Below, piece after piece: positions 5,836-7,244 of a stretch of 7,244 nt of DNA. The notes beneath the pieces were generated by a model, which saw only the letters and a program-made list of their open reading frames with translations, searched no databases and was not told where the DNA came from. The first letter of the stretch is position 1; the number at the start of each line of letters is the position of its first letter. The translations under genes were made by a program, and so were the position numbers. This DNA is from Erysipelothrix sp. UBA3377 (lineage in GTDB: Bacteria; Bacillota_I; Bacilli_A; Erysipelotrichales; Erysipelotrichaceae), in NCBI GenBank assembly GCA_002359085.1, contig DEQB01000100.1, forward strand, positions 1 through 7,244, given 5' to 3'.

Positions 5836-6128
5836 ATGTTCAACCTATTTGAAACCCAAGAAGAAATAAACACAAGAATAAAAGCCTTTGAGATAAGAAT
5901 ATTCCCCAAGGCCCCACACAAAAAGAAGCCATAAAAGAAAAGCTACAGAGCATCTTTCCCCACCATGACATCAAATTCATCATGTATGAATACATCACCC
6001 TCAAAGACGATATTCTCAATGGTATTGAACCCGAATACAAATTCATCGCGAAACCAAAATTCACCAAAACACAAATAAAAAACCTCAAGGAAATCCTAGA
6101 GGCCGACTTAAGATCTGACAGTATTTAA
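5836..6128 (+). pseudogene. Small unknown gene interrupted by a one-base frameshift
   Basis: I do not recognise this gene. ATG 5836 follows a good ribosome site (AAGGAAGTGA, 5821-5830) and opens MFNLFETQEEINTRIKAFEIR, but that frame stops at TAA 5932-5934 after only 32 residues. A second frame, shifted by -1, is open from 5892 to TAA 6126-6128 and reads like real protein (IPQGPTQKEAIKEKLQ, then MYEYITLKDDILNG and a charged tail). It is closed upstream by TGA at 5889-5891 and has no start with a ribosome site. Adding one base anywhere in about 5892-5931, most naturally near 5899, joins them into a protein of about 97 residues, soluble, rich in Lys, Glu and Ile, with no membrane segment. A deletion mutation, a sequencing error or programmed frameshifting would each explain it. 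The 3' end overlaps the convergent kinase-like gene by 21 bases. Confidence 0.6.
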
Positions 6129-6677
6129 CCAATCCAATATAATTTCACTGGACGCTTCAACACTTTGACCATTCGTATTCAATCTAAAGTAATTTTTTTC
6201 TTGAATCTCATCTGGATAAGAATTCAAACGATGTTTATCCAAAGACCTCAATAACTCATTTTCAGAATATTCAAGATCACGCTTCGAAGGCTTCTTCAAC
6301 AATCTATTCTCAGAAGCATTACGACTCAAACGCGTATCCAAATCAGCCTCTAACTCCACAAAGTAAAGACGCTGATTTTCTTTTTGAAACAAAGACTTTA
6401 CCTTCTGTACAAATTCCCAATCATATGCACTATCAAAATCCCACACAAAGGTAAAGATAATCCCCTTATGATCCACATCCGAAGCTATATACTCAAAGAT
6501 ATCCAATCGCAACTGATCAGACAATTCAAAAGTTTTCTTATTCCAACCAATATAAGGCCATATCACATCCAATGTGACATGATTAAACAATAACGGTAAT
6601 CCCAACGCTTCAGATAAGCGCTCACCCACACTCATCTTCCCCACTGCTTGGGGTCCAAATATACATATAAAGTCCAT
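6108..6677 (-). CDS. P-loop kinase-like protein of unknown substrate
   Basis: This 189-residue cytoplasmic protein begins with a Walker A loop, FGPQAVGKMS (7-16), and has the small-kinase layout: a hydrophobic strand before the loop, FNHVTLDV (31-38), IIFTFVWDFD (73-82) as the likely Walker B-type strand, then VELEADLDTRLSRN (107-120) and an Arg/Lys-rich lid. It belongs to a P-loop NTPase group seen in Bacillota, often labelled shikimate kinase-like or AAA family, in which GPQAVGKM is characteristic; Met replaces the usual Ser/Thr after the Walker lysine, with Ser next. The conserved RLNSYPDEIQEKNYFRL block near the end (150-166) also fits. I know of no defined substrate. ATG 6675-6677 is preferred over GTG 6687-6689 because GGTGA lies five bases before it. 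The gene is alone, divergent from the Nudix gene. Confidence 0.85.
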   Translation of the reverse strand: MDFICIFGPQAVGKMSVGERLSEALGLPLLFNHVTLDVIWPYIGWNKKTFELSDQLRLDIFEYIASDVDHKGIIFTFVWDFDSAYDWEFVQKVKSLFQKENQRLYFVELEADLDTRLSRNASENRLLKKPSKRDLEYSENELLRSLDKHRLNSYPDEIQEKNYFRLNTNGQSVEASSEIILDWLNTVRS

Positions 6678-6682
6678 AACAC

Positions 6683-6687
6683 TCACC
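6683..6687 (-). promoter_or_regulatory. Ribosome binding site that decides the kinase-like gene start
   Basis: GGTGA stands five bases before ATG 6675-6677. The upstream in-frame GTG codons at 6687-6689 and 6684-6686 overlap this site and have no comparable one of their own, so the protein most likely starts MDFICIFG. Confidence 0.6.
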
Positions 6688-6706
6688 ACTTTCGATTGTT
6701 GTTTAA

Positions 6707-6734
6707 ATTATATAGTAATTAAATCATTTTTAAA
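6707..6734 (-). promoter_or_regulatory. Promoter of the kinase-like gene
   Basis: A perfect TATAAT (6707-6712) on the minus strand lies 16 bases after a weak TTTAAA (6729-6734). It sits about 30 bases before the chosen ATG and back to back with the Nudix promoter. Confidence 0.5.
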
Positions 6735-6774
6735 GTTATAAACGCAAACTTTTATCCATCATTTTTTAGTTTCA

Positions 6775-6783
6775 TGATAAGAT
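6775..6783 (+). promoter_or_regulatory. Extended -10 promoter of the Nudix gene
   Basis: TGA-TAAGAT (6775-6783) is an extended -10 element, 20 bases before the GTG start. The -35 position holds no clear hexamer. Transcription would begin near 6790, at the edge of the ribosome site, so the leader must be very short. Confidence 0.45.
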
Positions 6784-6803
6784 AGATCATAGGAAGTGAT
6801 AAA

Positions 6804-7196
6804 GTGAAAAAAATAGAAGTTGTTGCAGCAGCAATTCAAGTTGGAGATAAAATACTCATCACAAAGAGAAGTGGTGGCGAATTTGACGGTATGTGGGAAT
6901 TTCCAGGCGGTAAAATCGAACCGAATGAAACACATGAACAAGCACTTGTTAGGGAAATAAATGAAGAACTTTTGTTCGATATTATACCCCAAAAGTTTCT
7001 AACTACCGTTACCTATCAATATCCTAATTTCCATTTAACGATGCACGTATATATAAGTGAAATTGAAAATGGAAAACCCACCCTAACAGAACATTCTGAT
7101 TATAAGTGGGTTTCTAAAGAAGAATTAGATAGTGTCTACTGGATACCAGCAGACGTAGATATAATCCCAAAGCTTAAGAAACATTTAAGTCTCTAA
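6804..7196 (+). CDS. MutT-like Nudix hydrolase
   Basis: Nudix enzymes cleave nucleoside diphosphate compounds using Mg2+. This 130-residue protein has the length and order of MutT-type 8-oxo-dGTP diphosphatases: VVAAAIQVGDKILITKR (6-22), MWEFPGGKIEPNE (30-42), the Nudix helix to residue 58, and a C-terminal helix after YKWVSKEEL. In the box G36-x5-E42-x7-R50-E51-x2-E54-E55 all the metal-binding acids are present, but the usual Gly two residues after the EE pair is Leu (L57), a variation that need not abolish activity. WEFPGGK with the preceding Gly-Met is typical of the MutT/8-oxo-dGTP branch, so nucleotide-pool sanitation is the best guess; another nucleotide substrate is possible. The start is GTG 6804-6806 behind AGGAAGTGA (6791-6799); no upstream in-frame start has a better site. 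Confidence 0.9.
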   Translation: MKKIEVVAAAIQVGDKILITKRSGGEFDGMWEFPGGKIEPNETHEQALVREINEELLFDIIPQKFLTTVTYQYPNFHLTMHVYISEIENGKPTLTEHSDYKWVSKEELDSVYWIPADVDIIPKLKKHLSL

Positions 7197-7218
7197 TCTT
7201 CAATTAAATAATAATATA

Positions 7219-7241
7219 AATCATCCCTCACGGGATTTTTT
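7219..7241 (+). terminator. Terminator of the Nudix gene
   Basis: ATCCC (7223-7227), loop TCAC and GGGAT (7232-7236) form a short hairpin running straight into T residues to 7241. The stem is only five pairs, though preceding A residues could add pairs with the T run. It starts about 25 bases after the stop codon. Confidence 0.65.
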
Positions 7242-7244
7242 AAT

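Noticed and set aside
5919..5925. Programmed -1 frameshift site C-AAA-AAG
   Set aside because: The P-site codon would re-pair poorly (AAA to CAA), I see no strong stimulatory hairpin or upstream ribosome-site element, and the best protein-like joint lies earlier, near 5899. It is kept only as an alternative in the findings.
5840..6088. Minus-strand 82-codon hydrophobic frame
   Set aside because: It opens with TTG, has at best a weak ribosome site, and its Phe/Leu-rich content is what the antisense of a Lys/Glu/Ile-rich gene gives. The plus-strand reading has a proper start.
6384..6593. Plus-strand 69-codon frame within the kinase-like gene
   Set aside because: It is antisense to conserved kinase motifs and shows no translation signal.
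6759..6992. Minus-strand 77-codon frame over the Nudix start
   Set aside because: It is antisense to the Nudix box and low in complexity, with many Phe, Tyr and Asn.

Overview
The window suggests a low-GC Gram-positive bacterium (Bacillota). It is AT-rich, has strong purine-rich Shine-Dalgarno sites, near-consensus sigma-A type promoters and compact hairpin/U-tract terminators, and it uses GTG as well as ATG starts. TGA is a stop codon here (response regulator, asnA and the OsmC gene all end in TGA) and tryptophans are TGG, so the Mycoplasma/Spiroplasma code is excluded. The protein style would fit Erysipelotrichia or a relative, but that is an impression and not a demonstrated assignment.

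Layout. Bases 1-3870 are read on the minus strand, so in transcription order they run: a tRNA-Arg(CCG) gene with its own terminator; asnA (ammonia-dependent asparagine synthetase) overlapping tag (3-methyladenine DNA glycosylase I) by ATGA; then, after a 99-base gap with a tandem-repeat operator, an OmpR-family response regulator overlapping by ATGA a multi-pass membrane histidine kinase that runs off the left edge of the window. An OsmC-family gene is read divergently from the tRNA, from a very good promoter. It converges on a saccharopine-dehydrogenase-family oxidoreductase, and the two share a bidirectional terminator. Divergent from the oxidoreductase is a small unknown gene that needs a single-base frameshift correction. 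It converges on, and overlaps by 21 bases, a P-loop kinase-like gene. The last gene is a MutT-like Nudix hydrolase, divergent from the kinase-like gene and closed by a terminator at the right edge.

How the genes relate. The only clear functional units are the sensor/regulator pair and the translationally coupled asnA-tag pair. The rest looks like single-gene housekeeping and stress transcription units (peroxide detoxification-like OsmC, nucleotide sanitation-like Nudix, alkylation repair by Tag). No mobile element, CRISPR array, phage gene or defence cassette is visible. I do not see a new multi-gene system. The points most worth a second look are the frameshifted small gene at 5836-6128, the 11-base-period operator in front of the two-component genes, and the six-helix sensor domain of the kinase.
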